Assembly (NCBI RefSeq): GCF_017873965.1
Contig: NZ_JAGGKT010000016.1
Coordinates: forward strand, 22,265 to 86,264
Length of the DNA stretch: 64,000 bases
From: Ammoniphilus resinae
GTDB taxonomy: Bacteria > Bacillota > Bacilli > Aneurinibacillales > RAOX-1
Direction: 5' to 3'
The notes below the pieces were generated by a model. That model was not told the DNA's origin and did not search any database. It saw only the letters and a list, made by a program, of their open reading frames with translations. Position 1 is the stretch's first letter; each line of letters opens with the position of its first letter. Positions 27,402-37,579 of this stretch are shown here, piece after piece. Made by a program: the position numbers and the translations under genes.

Positions 27402-27465
27402 ATTCAGTTTTATGAATGAAATAGTTTCATATTGGTCTCGTTTCTCATGACCAATTTCTGTTAGT

Positions 27466-27494
27466 ATTATAAAGTTTATCAACAAAAAGGTCAA
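27466..27494 (-). promoter_or_regulatory. Promoter of the SAM-I leader
   Basis: Minus strand TTGACC (27489-27494), 17 bp, TATAAT (27466-27471). The transcript begins near 27459, includes an upstream hairpin (ATTGGTC/GACCAAT, 27431-27455), then the aptamer. Confidence 0.85.
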
Positions 27495-27614
27495 TACACA
27501 TATTTATCCGGCATGAACGGGGTAGGAATACTAATGGAAGTTTTCTTTATAGTTTTTCGACATTATGCTAAGATCAAAGTACATCATTCGAAGACTTTAC
27601 AAAGGGGAAAGCCT

Positions 27615-28376
27615 ATGCGACTCATTCAAGCGGTTGATCGTGCTTTAAAAATACTCGATTTATTTGACGAGCATGAAATGGAGCTGAAAATCACAGAAAT
27701 TAGTGAGCGACTAGACCTTCACAAGAGCACCGTTCACTCGATTTTGAAAACGCTTCAATACCACGGATATATTGGACAAAATACAGAAAATGGGAAGTAT
27801 AAGTTAGGGATGAAACTACTAGAAAGAGGAAATTTTGTCATCCAAGGATTAGATATAAGAAAGATAGCGAAAAGAAATCTTCATGATCTTTCTATGCGGA
27901 CCGGCCAAACCACACATCTGGTTGTTCTCGACGGCAAACATGGGGTTTATATTGATAAAGTAGAAGGACCTTTGGCGGTAGTGCTCTATTCTCGCATTGG
28001 ACGCCGGGTATCGATTCATTGTAGTGCGGTGGGGAAGGTTTTGGTAGGTAATCAAAGGCAGGAGAAGATAGAGGAAATTTTAGCAGATTATCAATACGAG
28101 CGAAGAGCCAAAAATACGATCACCGATCGGGAAAGCTATTTGAAAGAGTTGGAACTCGTTCGTCAGCGGGGATACTCTATCGATAATGAGGAAAATGAGG
28201 AAGGGGTACGAAGTGTGGCGGTTCCCATCCGCGACCATTCGGGCCAGGTGATCGCAGCGATTAGTTTGTCATCTCTTCTTTCGAGTATAGATGACGAAAC
28301 ATTCACAGGGTTCATAAAAATGGTGCAAGAAACAGGGCAGGCGATTTCTGAACAGATGGGATACGGACTGGGTTAA
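27615..28376 (+). CDS. IclR family transcriptional regulator
   Basis: About 253 residues: a winged HTH (LKITEISERLDLHKSTVHSILKTL) and the IclR effector domain (TGQTTHLVVLDGKHGVYIDKVEG, SRIGRRVSIHCSAVGKVLV, GYSIDNEENEEGVRSVAVPI). ATG at 27615 has AAAGGGG 7 nt upstream; upstream in-frame codons lack a ribosome site. It lies 51 nt before glpK on the same strand and probably governs glycerol use, a role IclR proteins have in other bacteria. Direct effector unknown. Confidence 0.85.
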   Translation: MRLIQAVDRALKILDLFDEHEMELKITEISERLDLHKSTVHSILKTLQYHGYIGQNTENGKYKLGMKLLERGNFVIQGLDIRKIAKRNLHDLSMRTGQTTHLVVLDGKHGVYIDKVEGPLAVVLYSRIGRRVSIHCSAVGKVLVGNQRQEKIEEILADYQYERRAKNTITDRESYLKELELVRQRGYSIDNEENEEGVRSVAVPIRDHSGQVIAAISLSSLLSSIDDETFTGFIKMVQETGQAISEQMGYGLG

Positions 28377-28412
28377 GATTCTTTTGTAGAAAAAGAAGCC
28401 ATAGAATAATAG

Positions 28413-30247
<1,835 letters not shown>

Positions 30248-30370
30248 TCAATACATCCCTCCTGTTAGTGTATTCAAGGGGAATGTTAGAAAGTGACGGC
30301 AGAATGTTGTACTACTCTTCCAAAATTCAGCATATTTTTTAAAGTAAATTCTGGTTTAGGAGGTAGTAAC

Positions 30371-30574
30371 ATGTCGAATCAACTGTGGGAATATAAAATT
30401 CAAATTGTGGACGAGGCGATGGCCAATTACCCTGAACAGCTTCAAATCCAGTTCAATCGACTGGGGCGTGAAGGATGGGAGTTGATTAGCACGAACCGCT
30501 CTTCCTACGAGGAAGGCGGCCGTACGTATGTTAGGACGACCTTTGTCTTTAAGCGGGGGCTTGAACCGAAGTAG
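30371..30574 (+). CDS. DUF4177-type small protein
   Basis: 67 residues: WEYKIQIVDEAM, LNRLGREGWELIS-like core (FNRLGREGWELISTN) and a final FVFKRG. The pattern of a tyrosine-rich first strand plus GREGWEL is typical of DUF4177. No function is known for the family. ATG at 30371 has TAGGAGGT 9 nt upstream. Confidence 0.75.
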   Translation: MSNQLWEYKIQIVDEAMANYPEQLQIQFNRLGREGWELISTNRSSYEEGGRTYVRTTFVFKRGLEPK

Positions 30575-30582
30575 CATGTTGT

Positions 30583-30632
30583 CCCTTCTGATCGGAGTGA
30601 GTTTTTGAGTTTCCTCCTGATCAGAAGGGATG
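30583..30632 (+). terminator. Stem-loop after the DUF4177 gene
   Basis: CCCTTCTGATC (30583-30593) pairs with GATCAGAAGGG (30619-30629). Only a weak T-run follows, so termination is possible but not certain. Array C begins about 20 bases later. Confidence 0.5.
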
Positions 30633-30648
30633 TTTCTTGTGGGAGAAT

Positions 30649-31075
30649 GGTCATCATCGTGGCAATGATGACCGAAATGCCCTTATGAAAATGCGAAGAT
30701 GGTTATCATCAGGGCAATGATGACCAAAATGCTCCTATGAAAATGCGAAGATGGTCATCATCAAGGCAATGATGACCAAAATGCTCCTATGAAAATGCGA
30801 AGATGGTCATCATCAAGGCAATGATGACCGAAATGCTCTTATGAAAATGCGAAGATGGTTATCATCAGGGCAATGATGACCGAAATGCTCTTATGAAAAT
30901 GCGAAGATGGTTATCATCAGGGCAATGATGACCAAAACACTCCTATGAAAATGCGAAGATGGTCATCATCAAGGCAATGATGACCAAAATGCTCCTATGA
31001 AAATGCGAAGATGGTCATCATCAAGGCAATGATGACCAAAATGCTCCTATGAAAATGCGAAGATGGTCATCATCG
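30649..31075. repeat. Tandem repeat array C: eight 52-bp units plus a half unit
   Basis: GGCAATGA recurs at 30661, 30713, 30765, 30817, 30869, 30921, 30973 and 31025, exactly 52 bp apart. Each unit has 9-bp arms GGT(C/T)ATCAT and ATGATGACC around CAAGGCA-type loops, then a 27-nt AT-rich spacer (ATGCTCCTATGAAAATGCGA type). It lies between convergent genes, DUF4177 and the YerA-like deaminase. No reading frame or unique spacer is present. Confidence 0.95.
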
Positions 31076-31091
31076 GCGCCTCTCCCTCTCC

Positions 31092-32828
31092 CTATCGCAA
31101 CCGCTGACTAGGTACAAGAATCTTATTCTGCTTGGTCGAGTAAATCCCATCCTGGGTAAAGCGGATGACGGGCAAATGGATGGCGGTAAAGAAAAATAGG
31201 GAATAGATCGGATCCTCGTGCTGATAACCGCGTTCCTGCAGCAACCGTAGGAATTGACTCGTCTCATCGATCAACTCTGCCATCCCTTTTTCACTCATCC
31301 CGCCAAGTAAAGGTAGGGGGAGTTCAAACAGTGATTCTTTGTTCTCCCGAAGGCAAATCCCGCCGCCCATTTCCATCACCCGATTCGCTGCGGCAGCCAT
31401 CTCTTCCGGATTCCGGCCAAGCACAAAAAGGTCCTGCGATACGGTATAGGTACTTGCTAATGCCTCCACATTGCCAAAACCTTTTACAATGCCCCGCGTT
31501 ATCCATGTTCCGGCACGATCGAGAAGGGCTACATAAAGATAGTCTGGTTTATCAGTTAAATCAATTGCACCATCATTTACGGGTAATGTCTCATCACGCT
31601 GGCGGATAATGACCGCATTCATCATCTCGCCAACAGGGAAATCCTCTCTCGCCGCAACGTGGAACCAATCGGCTTCAGCTTTCCAATCTGCAGCTGGAAC
31701 TCCCAGAATTCCATAGGAAGACCAATCAATCTGAGCGGCCGACCTGTCCTTTTCAACCAGCTTCCCGTTAGCCATCACTTGCACAGGTGTCGGATGATGC
31801 AGATCCTCAAGGAATAAAATATCTGCCACTCGTCCTGGAGCAATCCCGCCTAAATCCGGGTCCAATCCATAATAGACAGCAGGATTTAAGGTGACCATCC
31901 GGTATGCCTCCCAGACAGGAACCCCGCAGTCCAATGCGATATGGATTAGCCGGTCAACCGTCCCTTGTTCATAGAAAAATGGAGGAGACCCATCCGTCGT
32001 CATCATCAATCGATCCCATGGGACGCGCTCCAGCTTCAGAAGACCCTGCAGCAATTCGGGCAGATCCGGGCGGATTGAGGAATTTCGCAGAGTCGCGTAA
32101 AGCCCCAGCCTTAACCTCCGCATTACTTCCTCGGTTGTAATACTCTCATGACAGCAGGTGGCACCTGCAGCCATCATTGCATTTAGCGTTTCCACAGAAG
32201 AACCCGGGTTATGCGCTTCGATCCGTTTTCCTGATTGATATGCCAGGAACATCCTCTCCCGCAGCAAAGGTTCCCCATCAAGCATCCGTTTAAAAGCAGT
32301 TAATTCGCCAGCCTGAATCACCTGCGGATGCTCGAGCGTTTGCAGGGTTCGCTGTATCGGGACCCTTGCTTCTAACTCCGGACTAGGAGTCTGGGAGTCG
32401 AGCCTGGCCCACCAGAAGTTTTTTACCGGAGAATCTTGCAGATCCTGAAAAAATCTCTCCATCTGCTCCTGGGGGGCATTGAGGAAAAAGAGCAGACTGT
32501 CATGCATCATGGTTGTCGTTCCGCGTGAGAGGGAGTAATCGATCCAGGTCAGCGGATTATAGATTTGAAAGGGGTGGGAATGTGGCTCAATATACCCGGG
32601 TACTAACGTATAATCTGCAGCATCGATCACGATCGTAGATTCATCTACTTTGGGTTCTTTGCCGCCAACATAAGCAATTCGATCCTCAAAAAGAGCAATA
32701 TTCCCCTCCATCATCTCACCAGTATAGATGTTGAAATAATTGGCATTCTTAATCCACGTCGTGGCCGCTTTCTTCAAGAGGGAGACCTCGACGAAATCAT
32801 TCCATTTTTGCTCTGATAGTTTTTTCAT
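31092..32828 (-). CDS. Adenine deaminase-like amidohydrolase (YerA type)
   Basis: About 578 residues. It has the metal-dependent hydrolase layout: an N-terminal beta domain, the HxH motif in PGYIEPHSHPFQIYNP, a central TIM barrel (EAHNPGSSVETLNAMMAAGATCCHE, MMTTDGSPPF) and a C-terminal deaminase domain. The EPH-HPFQIYNP segment matches B. subtilis YerA rather than AdeC. YerA is annotated as a putative adenine deaminase, but its activity is not firmly shown. ATG at 32828 is chosen, with AAGGGGAG about 10 nt upstream. The gene ends 17 bases from array C. Confidence 0.8.
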   Translation of the reverse strand: MKKLSEQKWNDFVEVSLLKKAATTWIKNANYFNIYTGEMMEGNIALFEDRIAYVGGKEPKVDESTIVIDAADYTLVPGYIEPHSHPFQIYNPLTWIDYSLSRGTTTMMHDSLLFFLNAPQEQMERFFQDLQDSPVKNFWWARLDSQTPSPELEARVPIQRTLQTLEHPQVIQAGELTAFKRMLDGEPLLRERMFLAYQSGKRIEAHNPGSSVETLNAMMAAGATCCHESITTEEVMRRLRLGLYATLRNSSIRPDLPELLQGLLKLERVPWDRLMMTTDGSPPFFYEQGTVDRLIHIALDCGVPVWEAYRMVTLNPAVYYGLDPDLGGIAPGRVADILFLEDLHHPTPVQVMANGKLVEKDRSAAQIDWSSYGILGVPAADWKAEADWFHVAAREDFPVGEMMNAVIIRQRDETLPVNDGAIDLTDKPDYLYVALLDRAGTWITRGIVKGFGNVEALASTYTVSQDLFVLGRNPEEMAAAANRVMEMGGGICLRENKESLFELPLPLLGGMSEKGMAELIDETSQFLRLLQERGYQHEDPIYSLFFFTAIHLPVIRFTQDGIYSTKQNKILVPSQRLR

Positions 32829-33018
32829 AGGCTTGCTCTCCCCTTCTATATTTTTCCTTTTTTTAGTATACCAGATATCACATGACTTGCGGGGATAGTG
32901 GTTAAAGGGAGCAAAAAGAAACCCCTCAAACAGATCCTTTTCCACGGTGACGTTTTAAAAGTGAAAAGATGGATAAACTGGGATTGGGAAATCCATATTT
33001 TTTGCAAAGGAGTTATGA

Positions 33019-33636
33019 ATGATGCGCAAAGTTATTTTGTACAGTGGGCTGTTTGTACTGGTGGTGCTTGGACTTTATACACTAAACCTGTCCCCAGAAT
33101 CAAATATTGCCCCCGCACCAGATCTAAGTGCCCAAACATCCCAGACCCATGCTGAAGAACAAAGTCCAGAAGCTATTCCCGTCTCGGAAAACATGCAAAG
33201 TGTGAACGTGAATATCGTCAATGCTACATCCCATGTCATTGGAACAGCCAAGCTTACCCAACAGGCAAAAGGAGTGTTGATGGAAGTCAACGTCACAGGA
33301 CTCACGCCGCCTGGGAAGCATGGCATCCATATTCATGAAAAAGCATTTCGGGGGACTGATTTTGCCACGGCTGGAGGCCATTTGAACCCCTACGGCAAAG
33401 AGCATGGCCTGGAAAATCCGAAAGGACCACATCTTGGAGACATGCCGAATCTAGAGGTACAGGCGAATGGAGCTGGCAAAGGGAAATTCAACCTTCCAGG
33501 AGCAACCCTTGAACCTGGGAAAGAAAATTCCTTAAGAGGCAAATCGATTATTATTCATGCGAAAGAAGATGATCAGAAAACCAACCCTGCGGGTAATTCT
33601 GGGGACAGAATTGCCGGTGGAAATATTCCTGAATAA
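33019..33636 (+). CDS. Cu/Zn superoxide dismutase family protein (secreted or anchored)
   Basis: 205 residues with an N-terminal membrane signal (VILYSGLFVLVVLGLYTL) and a SOD_Cu domain. Metal ligands are all visible: HIH in GIHIHEKAF, His in AGGHLNP, GKEHG, GPHLGDMPN (His and Asp) and IIIHAKEDD; the active-site Arg is in SGDRIAGG. Both Cys residues of the conserved intrasubunit disulfide are absent (RGTDFATAGGH and DRIAGG). It would dismutate superoxide at the cell surface. ATG with AAAGGAG 8 nt upstream. Confidence 0.88.
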   Translation: MMRKVILYSGLFVLVVLGLYTLNLSPESNIAPAPDLSAQTSQTHAEEQSPEAIPVSENMQSVNVNIVNATSHVIGTAKLTQQAKGVLMEVNVTGLTPPGKHGIHIHEKAFRGTDFATAGGHLNPYGKEHGLENPKGPHLGDMPNLEVQANGAGKGKFNLPGATLEPGKENSLRGKSIIIHAKEDDQKTNPAGNSGDRIAGGNIPE

Positions 33637-33642
33637 TGGAGG

Positions 33643-33676
33643 AAGCGGGCTCAGCGAAATGGGCTCGCTTTTTTTT
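33643..33676 (+). terminator. Terminator after the SOD gene
   Basis: AGCGGGCTC pairs with GGGCTCGCT (two wobble pairs) and is followed by eight T. Confidence 0.85.
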
Positions 33677-33842
33677 ATGTTCTGGATTGGTGATCCGACG
33701 AAAGAACCAAATGAAATAGCTTACATGAGCAAATCGGAGAAAATACAGGACTTTTTGCAGCTTGCAAAAGATCAGGCAGTGGAGTAGAGTTTTCCTGTTA
33801 AAAAAGATAGATAGATAAACTAGTTTTCAGGGGGTATTTGCT

Positions 33843-35027
33843 TTGAATGTCAGCTTAGGGTTGATCATTTTTTCGCCTTATCTGGCTTTTTTGCCGTTGT
33901 TATATATGTTGTTTCATTACATACGGCAGGGTCAATGGGAGTTGAGAGACGCCTGGTCAAGAGGGCTTCTTTTGTTATTTTTATGGTCATTATTTGTTGG
34001 TCTCATCAATGAAAGCATCGAGTCTAGCCTCGCCGCTTTTGTAATGTTAGGCTTTGTTGCGGTTAGTGTGTATCTTCAAGAACATTTTCAAACCGTAAAA
34101 AGTGTGGAGAAATTGCTAGCACGCCTGTTCACCTTATCAATAGGGTCAGCAGTCATAGGGGTATTGGCAAAAGTTAATATCATCACCTACACTCCAGCAT
34201 GGTGGAAGTATCTACTGGGGACCCGCTCGATTGTTTCCTTGGAAGAATTTGAACGGATCTCTGGCACATTTAACAACCCGAATTTAGCAGGGACCTGGTA
34301 TGCGATTATGCTGATGATCGGTTTCTACTTTTTTGGGCGGACAAAAGGGAAAAGGAAATTAGGGTACGCTCTGGGAATGGTTTTATTTGCGACAGTATTG
34401 GTGATGACTGCATCACGCGCCGCTGCAATTGGGATTTTCATCGGTTTTATTCTATATAGCTATTTTGCAGGGCATAAGAAGAAGATGCTTTTCATCACCT
34501 TCATCCTGCTTTCGAGCACAGCGCTCATGCTTTTATTTCCAGATCTGTTTCCGCGGGGGGAAATTCTGTATTCCTCGATTCGCGACCGTCAAGAAATTTG
34601 GAAAAGCTGCTTTCATATGTTTCTTCTCAAACCTTTTACCGGCTGGGGCTGGTTTGGGATTTACCATTATAAGTACAGCCTGTATTTGTACGGACGTATT
34701 TTTCATGCACATAATACACTATTAACGATTGCGACCACGCTCGGTTTGGTAGGTGTCGGGATTTTTGCCTGGATGTTTTGGGATTTGCTGCAAAAGGCGC
34801 GATTTTTGTTTGCGAAAAGCTGCCGCCTCACTCCATTGTTATGTGGAGTCGTAGCGATGATCGCTGGTCAGGGGATTTTTGACTTTACCATTATGAGTCC
34901 GCAAATCGCCCTTTTATTAGTGGGAAGCTCTGCGATGATCCAAGGATTGGCTTACTCCTATCAGGAGGCACCAAGAAGTGTTATGGTTTCCTCACGGGTT
35001 CGGCATTCCAAGTGGAAAAAGGCGTAA
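33843..35027 (+). CDS. O-antigen ligase/Wzy-like polymerase membrane protein
   Basis: 394 residues with about 10 hydrophobic helices. The Wzy_C-type features are visible: a large loop with GTFNNPNLAGTWYAIM, then SRAAAIGIFIGF, and GWGWFG preceding the loop with the catalytic-type His in FHAHNTLLTIATTLGLVGVG. It likely polymerises or transfers a surface glycan. No glycosyltransferases are adjacent, so the glycan is unknown. TTG start with AGGGGGT 8 nt upstream. Confidence 0.75.
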   Translation: MNVSLGLIIFSPYLAFLPLLYMLFHYIRQGQWELRDAWSRGLLLLFLWSLFVGLINESIESSLAAFVMLGFVAVSVYLQEHFQTVKSVEKLLARLFTLSIGSAVIGVLAKVNIITYTPAWWKYLLGTRSIVSLEEFERISGTFNNPNLAGTWYAIMLMIGFYFFGRTKGKRKLGYALGMVLFATVLVMTASRAAAIGIFIGFILYSYFAGHKKKMLFITFILLSSTALMLLFPDLFPRGEILYSSIRDRQEIWKSCFHMFLLKPFTGWGWFGIYHYKYSLYLYGRIFHAHNTLLTIATTLGLVGVGIFAWMFWDLLQKARFLFAKSCRLTPLLCGVVAMIAGQGIFDFTIMSPQIALLLVGSSAMIQGLAYSYQEAPRSVMVSSRVRHSKWKKA

Positions 35028-35172
35028 CGAGAGAGATGGTCACAGTTTTTTAATAAATTGATCATGATCCTTTCACAAATTGGAAATTGAATGGAAATAA
35101 CCCTTGGGTAGACTTATACTCAATCCTAATTCATTAGGAAAGCTATTAACTACTAAAGGGGTGTTTGATAAG

Positions 35173-35475
35173 ATGAAAAAATTCTTCTTAAGTTTACTAA
35201 CAGGAGCTTTGGCCTTTGCATTAATGGTAGGATGTTCGAGCGAAGGAGATTCACAGGATCCAGCAGTTCCGGGCGGAACGGAAACGGAAGCACCGGCTGC
35301 ACCAACGGGTGGTGACATAGCGCCAGCACCAGCTCCTGAAGCAGGGGATACTACACCAGATGCTGGGGCAACAGATGGAGCTGATGCTGGTACAGACGCG
35401 GGTGCTGATGCTGGTGCCGATACAGGTGCTGACGCTGGTACGGACGCAGGCGCTGATACAGCACCACAAAACTAA
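35173..35475 (+). CDS. Small lipoprotein with an Asp-Ala-Gly-Thr-rich repeat tail
   Basis: 100 residues. A lipoprotein signal ends at Cys21 (ALMVGCSS). The mature part is wholly low complexity: Pro/Ala/Glu-rich, then repeats of DAGT, DAGA and DTGA. It is acidic and unstructured, as in wall-spanning spacers. ATG at 35173 has AAAGGGGTG about 9 nt upstream. No function is assigned. It is followed after 17 nt by a small hypothetical gene. Confidence 0.75.
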   Translation: MKKFFLSLLTGALAFALMVGCSSEGDSQDPAVPGGTETEAPAAPTGGDIAPAPAPEAGDTTPDAGATDGADAGTDAGADAGADTGADAGTDAGADTAPQN

Positions 35476-35492
35476 TTGTAAGGTGAGCATCT

Positions 35493-35804
35493 TTGGAATT
35501 ACAACAATATCTGAGCGAAGTATCGCCTAAAGAACGCGAAAACATCACGACAGTCATGAGCGAAATCTCGTTGGAAAAGGTGCTGCATAATCCGGTAGAA
35601 CATCACAGAATAAAAAAAGTCATCGACGAGATCATCCAGATCTTTCAGGATCAGCACCAACTCCAGCATTACGAGGCAATCGCTATGGTCAAGATGCTCC
35701 AGGATATGATTTTTGCAGATTGCTATGAGCCAATGATGGAAGCATTAGATCAATCAACGAGCGATGAATCCTTTATCCAACTATTTCTAAACTGCAAAAG
35801 ATAG
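35493..35804 (+). CDS. Hypothetical protein
   Basis: 103 residues, not recognised. It is helical and mixed-charge (EVSPKERENITTVMSEISLEKVL, QIFQDQHQLQHYEAIAMVKMLQDM), with no TM helix or signal. TTG start with AAGGTGAG about 7 nt upstream. It follows the lipoprotein gene by 17 nt and ends in a strong terminator, so the two probably form an operon. Confidence 0.65.
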   Translation: MELQQYLSEVSPKERENITTVMSEISLEKVLHNPVEHHRIKKVIDEIIQIFQDQHQLQHYEAIAMVKMLQDMIFADCYEPMMEALDQSTSDESFIQLFLNCKR

Positions 35805-35835
35805 GGTTGCCCCAAGCGGGCAACCCTATCTTTTT
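35797..35835. terminator. Bidirectional terminator
   Basis: GATAGGGTTGCCC pairs perfectly with GGGCAACCCTATC, flanked by A-run and T-run, between convergent genes. Confidence 0.92.
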
Positions 35836-35855
35836 GTGTCGAGCAGGGGGGACTG

Positions 35856-36338
35856 TCAGTCCCCCTTACCACTCGGGATCAGTTGAATATAGGGAAAATA
35901 CTTCACAACCCCTTTATAAAAAGGGTCAAACGAAAAGATTCGCTTGATTTCCAACTGTCCCATGACCAAAAGGATACAAGCCTTCATAAAGCTTAGCTCA
36001 TATTGTGGCTGGTCGGTGATCATTTGCAGGGCTTCGCGCTCTAGATCCTCATCTACGGAGAGGACGGTTAGCACCCCGTTTTGCTCCGCCTTTTGCACCA
36101 CATTTAAGAAGAACTGTGCGTGATCATAACCAGAGTGTTCAAGAAGCCATTGATGTAATTCATACACAATGAAATTCAAAGTCACAAGCGGACGCTCCAG
36201 ATCATCCCACTCTAAAAAATAGGAAACAGCCTTCCCGTGTTGGGGGTGGTGTTGATCCATAAAGACAAGCAGTGCAGATTTATCAAGAAAGATGACTTTG
36301 TTACCTGATAAGGGTAAGGTCGAGGTCGTCGGATTCAT
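35856..36338 (-). CDS. PIN-domain-like protein (possible VapC-type toxin)
   Basis: About 160 residues. The opening VIFLDKSALLVFMDQHHPQHGKA has the PIN strand-plus-Asp pattern; VTLNFIVYELHQWL supplies the second acidic residue (Glu), and SFMKACILLVMGQLEIKRIFSFDPFY mimics the C-terminal helix and final Asp. Some canonical acidic positions are uncertain, so RNase activity is inferred. ATG at 36338 has AAGGAG 9 nt upstream. It overlaps the upstream gene by 38 nt, typical of translationally coupled toxin-antitoxin pairs. Confidence 0.65.
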   Translation of the reverse strand: MNPTTSTLPLSGNKVIFLDKSALLVFMDQHHPQHGKAVSYFLEWDDLERPLVTLNFIVYELHQWLLEHSGYDHAQFFLNVVQKAEQNGVLTVLSVDEDLEREALQMITDQPQYELSFMKACILLVMGQLEIKRIFSFDPFYKGVVKYFPYIQLIPSGKGD

Positions 36339-36675
36339 AAAGATCAACTCCTTGCATTTCCGTTTTTGGCCGAGATGTTGAAGCGAGTCCGCGCAATCGA
36401 AGCAGCGGATTTCTTTCTTTTTGTTCCTCGCTGATTTTCACTTTAAGCATTTGATCTGATTCCTGACAATAAGAACTCACCGCGTGCTGCAACAGTTCAG
36501 GAACCGAAAGCTTTTTCTTTTGCGCAATCCGCTCCAACTTTTCCAAGTCCTCTTCCGTTAACACAGAGCGCCGAAACTCACTCGATCGGTCCCTCCTCCG
36601 GGAGCCTCTTTCACGTCGCAATCCGTGCCATTGATCAAGAAGTTTATCATAAAGTGCATTTAATTGATTCCTCAA
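36301..36675 (-). CDS. Probable antitoxin partner of the PIN protein
   Basis: About 124 residues. It has a basic Arg-rich segment (GLRRERGSRRRDRSSEFRR), then a short helical region resembling a ribbon-helix-helix/DNA-binding part (TEEDLEKLERIAQKKKLSVPELLQHA) and an acidic C-terminus (DLYESDDLDLTL) such as VapB antitoxins use to cap the toxin. I place the start at TTG 36675, with GGAGGTG 6 nt upstream; the preceding ATG at 36690 lacks a ribosome site. The order antitoxin then toxin with overlap supports a type II module. Confidence 0.6.
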   Translation of the reverse strand: MRNQLNALYDKLLDQWHGLRRERGSRRRDRSSEFRRSVLTEEDLEKLERIAQKKKLSVPELLQHAVSSYCQESDQMLKVKISEEQKERNPLLRLRGLASTSRPKTEMQGVDLYESDDLDLTLIR

Positions 36676-36883
36676 GACAAGCACCTCCATTTGCAAATAT
36701 TGCCTAATGATGTCGAAATTACCACTTAAACCATTCGGGGACAAAAGCCCTATTTTGACTGTCAAAAGTAAAAAACATAAAAGGATCATAAAAAGTTCAC
36801 AAATTGTTCATATCTTTTCCATACATTTATCACAAGGTGCTTTCGAATAGTGTAAAGACTGTTCACCAAAGGAGGGTTAGAAA

Positions 36884-37579
36884 ATGATCAATACAAAGGT
36901 ATTGCTTGTTGATGATGACCCAAATGTACGTGAAATTGTACGTCTATATTTCACTAAGCATCAGATCGAGCTCATTGAGGCAGAGCATGGGCAGGCGGGC
37001 ATTGAACTTGCACAGAGTCAGGCCCCGGATATGCTGATCCTTGATGTGATGATGCCCGAGATGGATGGGTTTGAGGTGTGTCGGGAGATTCGCAAAACAT
37101 CGGATGTCCCCATTATTATGTTGACCGCCAAGGAAGAAGAGGTGGATCGGGTTCTCGGCTTGGAGCTGGGAGCTGATGATTATATAACCAAACCTTTTAG
37201 TCCGCGGGAGCTGGTTGCTAGGATGAAAGCCATTTTTCGCCGCACCCAACCGCGGGAGAAAACCGAAATGGAGACCAATCGATTGGAATTTACGGATCTA
37301 ACCATTGACCCGGAGCGCCGGGAAGTCATAGTAAAAGGGGAAAAAGTCGCCTTCAGGCCAAAGGAATTCGATCTTTTAATGCAGATGGCGAAATCACCGG
37401 GGATTGTCTTTACAAGAGAGCAGTTGCTGGAACAAACCTGGGGATATGATTTCTTCGGCGATATTCGCACGGTTGACGTGCATATTAAAAAGATTCGACA
37501 GAAGCTTAGCAACTTAAAAATGGATTGCATTCACACGATGTGGGGGGTTGGCTACAAATTTGAGGTTGCGAAGCCATGA
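36884..37579 (+). CDS. OmpR/PhoB family response regulator
   Basis: 231 residues: a receiver domain with the acidic pocket VDDD, the phospho-Asp in ILDVMMPEMDG, Thr in MLTAKEE and Lys in ITKPFSPREL, then a winged helix (FDLLMQMAKSPGIVFTREQLLEQTWGYDFFGDIRTVDVHIKKIRQKL). It overlaps the downstream kinase gene by four bases, so the two form a two-component system. It is close to the ResD/PhoP group, but I cannot name the signal. Confidence 0.92.
   Translation: MINTKVLLVDDDPNVREIVRLYFTKHQIELIEAEHGQAGIELAQSQAPDMLILDVMMPEMDGFEVCREIRKTSDVPIIMLTAKEEEVDRVLGLELGADDYITKPFSPRELVARMKAIFRRTQPREKTEMETNRLEFTDLTIDPERREVIVKGEKVAFRPKEFDLLMQMAKSPGIVFTREQLLEQTWGYDFFGDIRTVDVHIKKIRQKLSNLKMDCIHTMWGVGYKFEVAKP

Noticed and set aside
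31092..32828. Genuine AdeC adenine deaminase
   Set aside because: The metal-site region (EPHSHPFQIYNP) matches YerA rather than AdeC, so I kept the cautious adenine deaminase-like call.
33677..33787. Small 36-codon frame after the SOD terminator
   Set aside because: Its ATG lies in the T-run of the terminator with no ribosome site. A longer version starts inside the SOD gene. A later ATG at 33725 also lacks a ribosome site.
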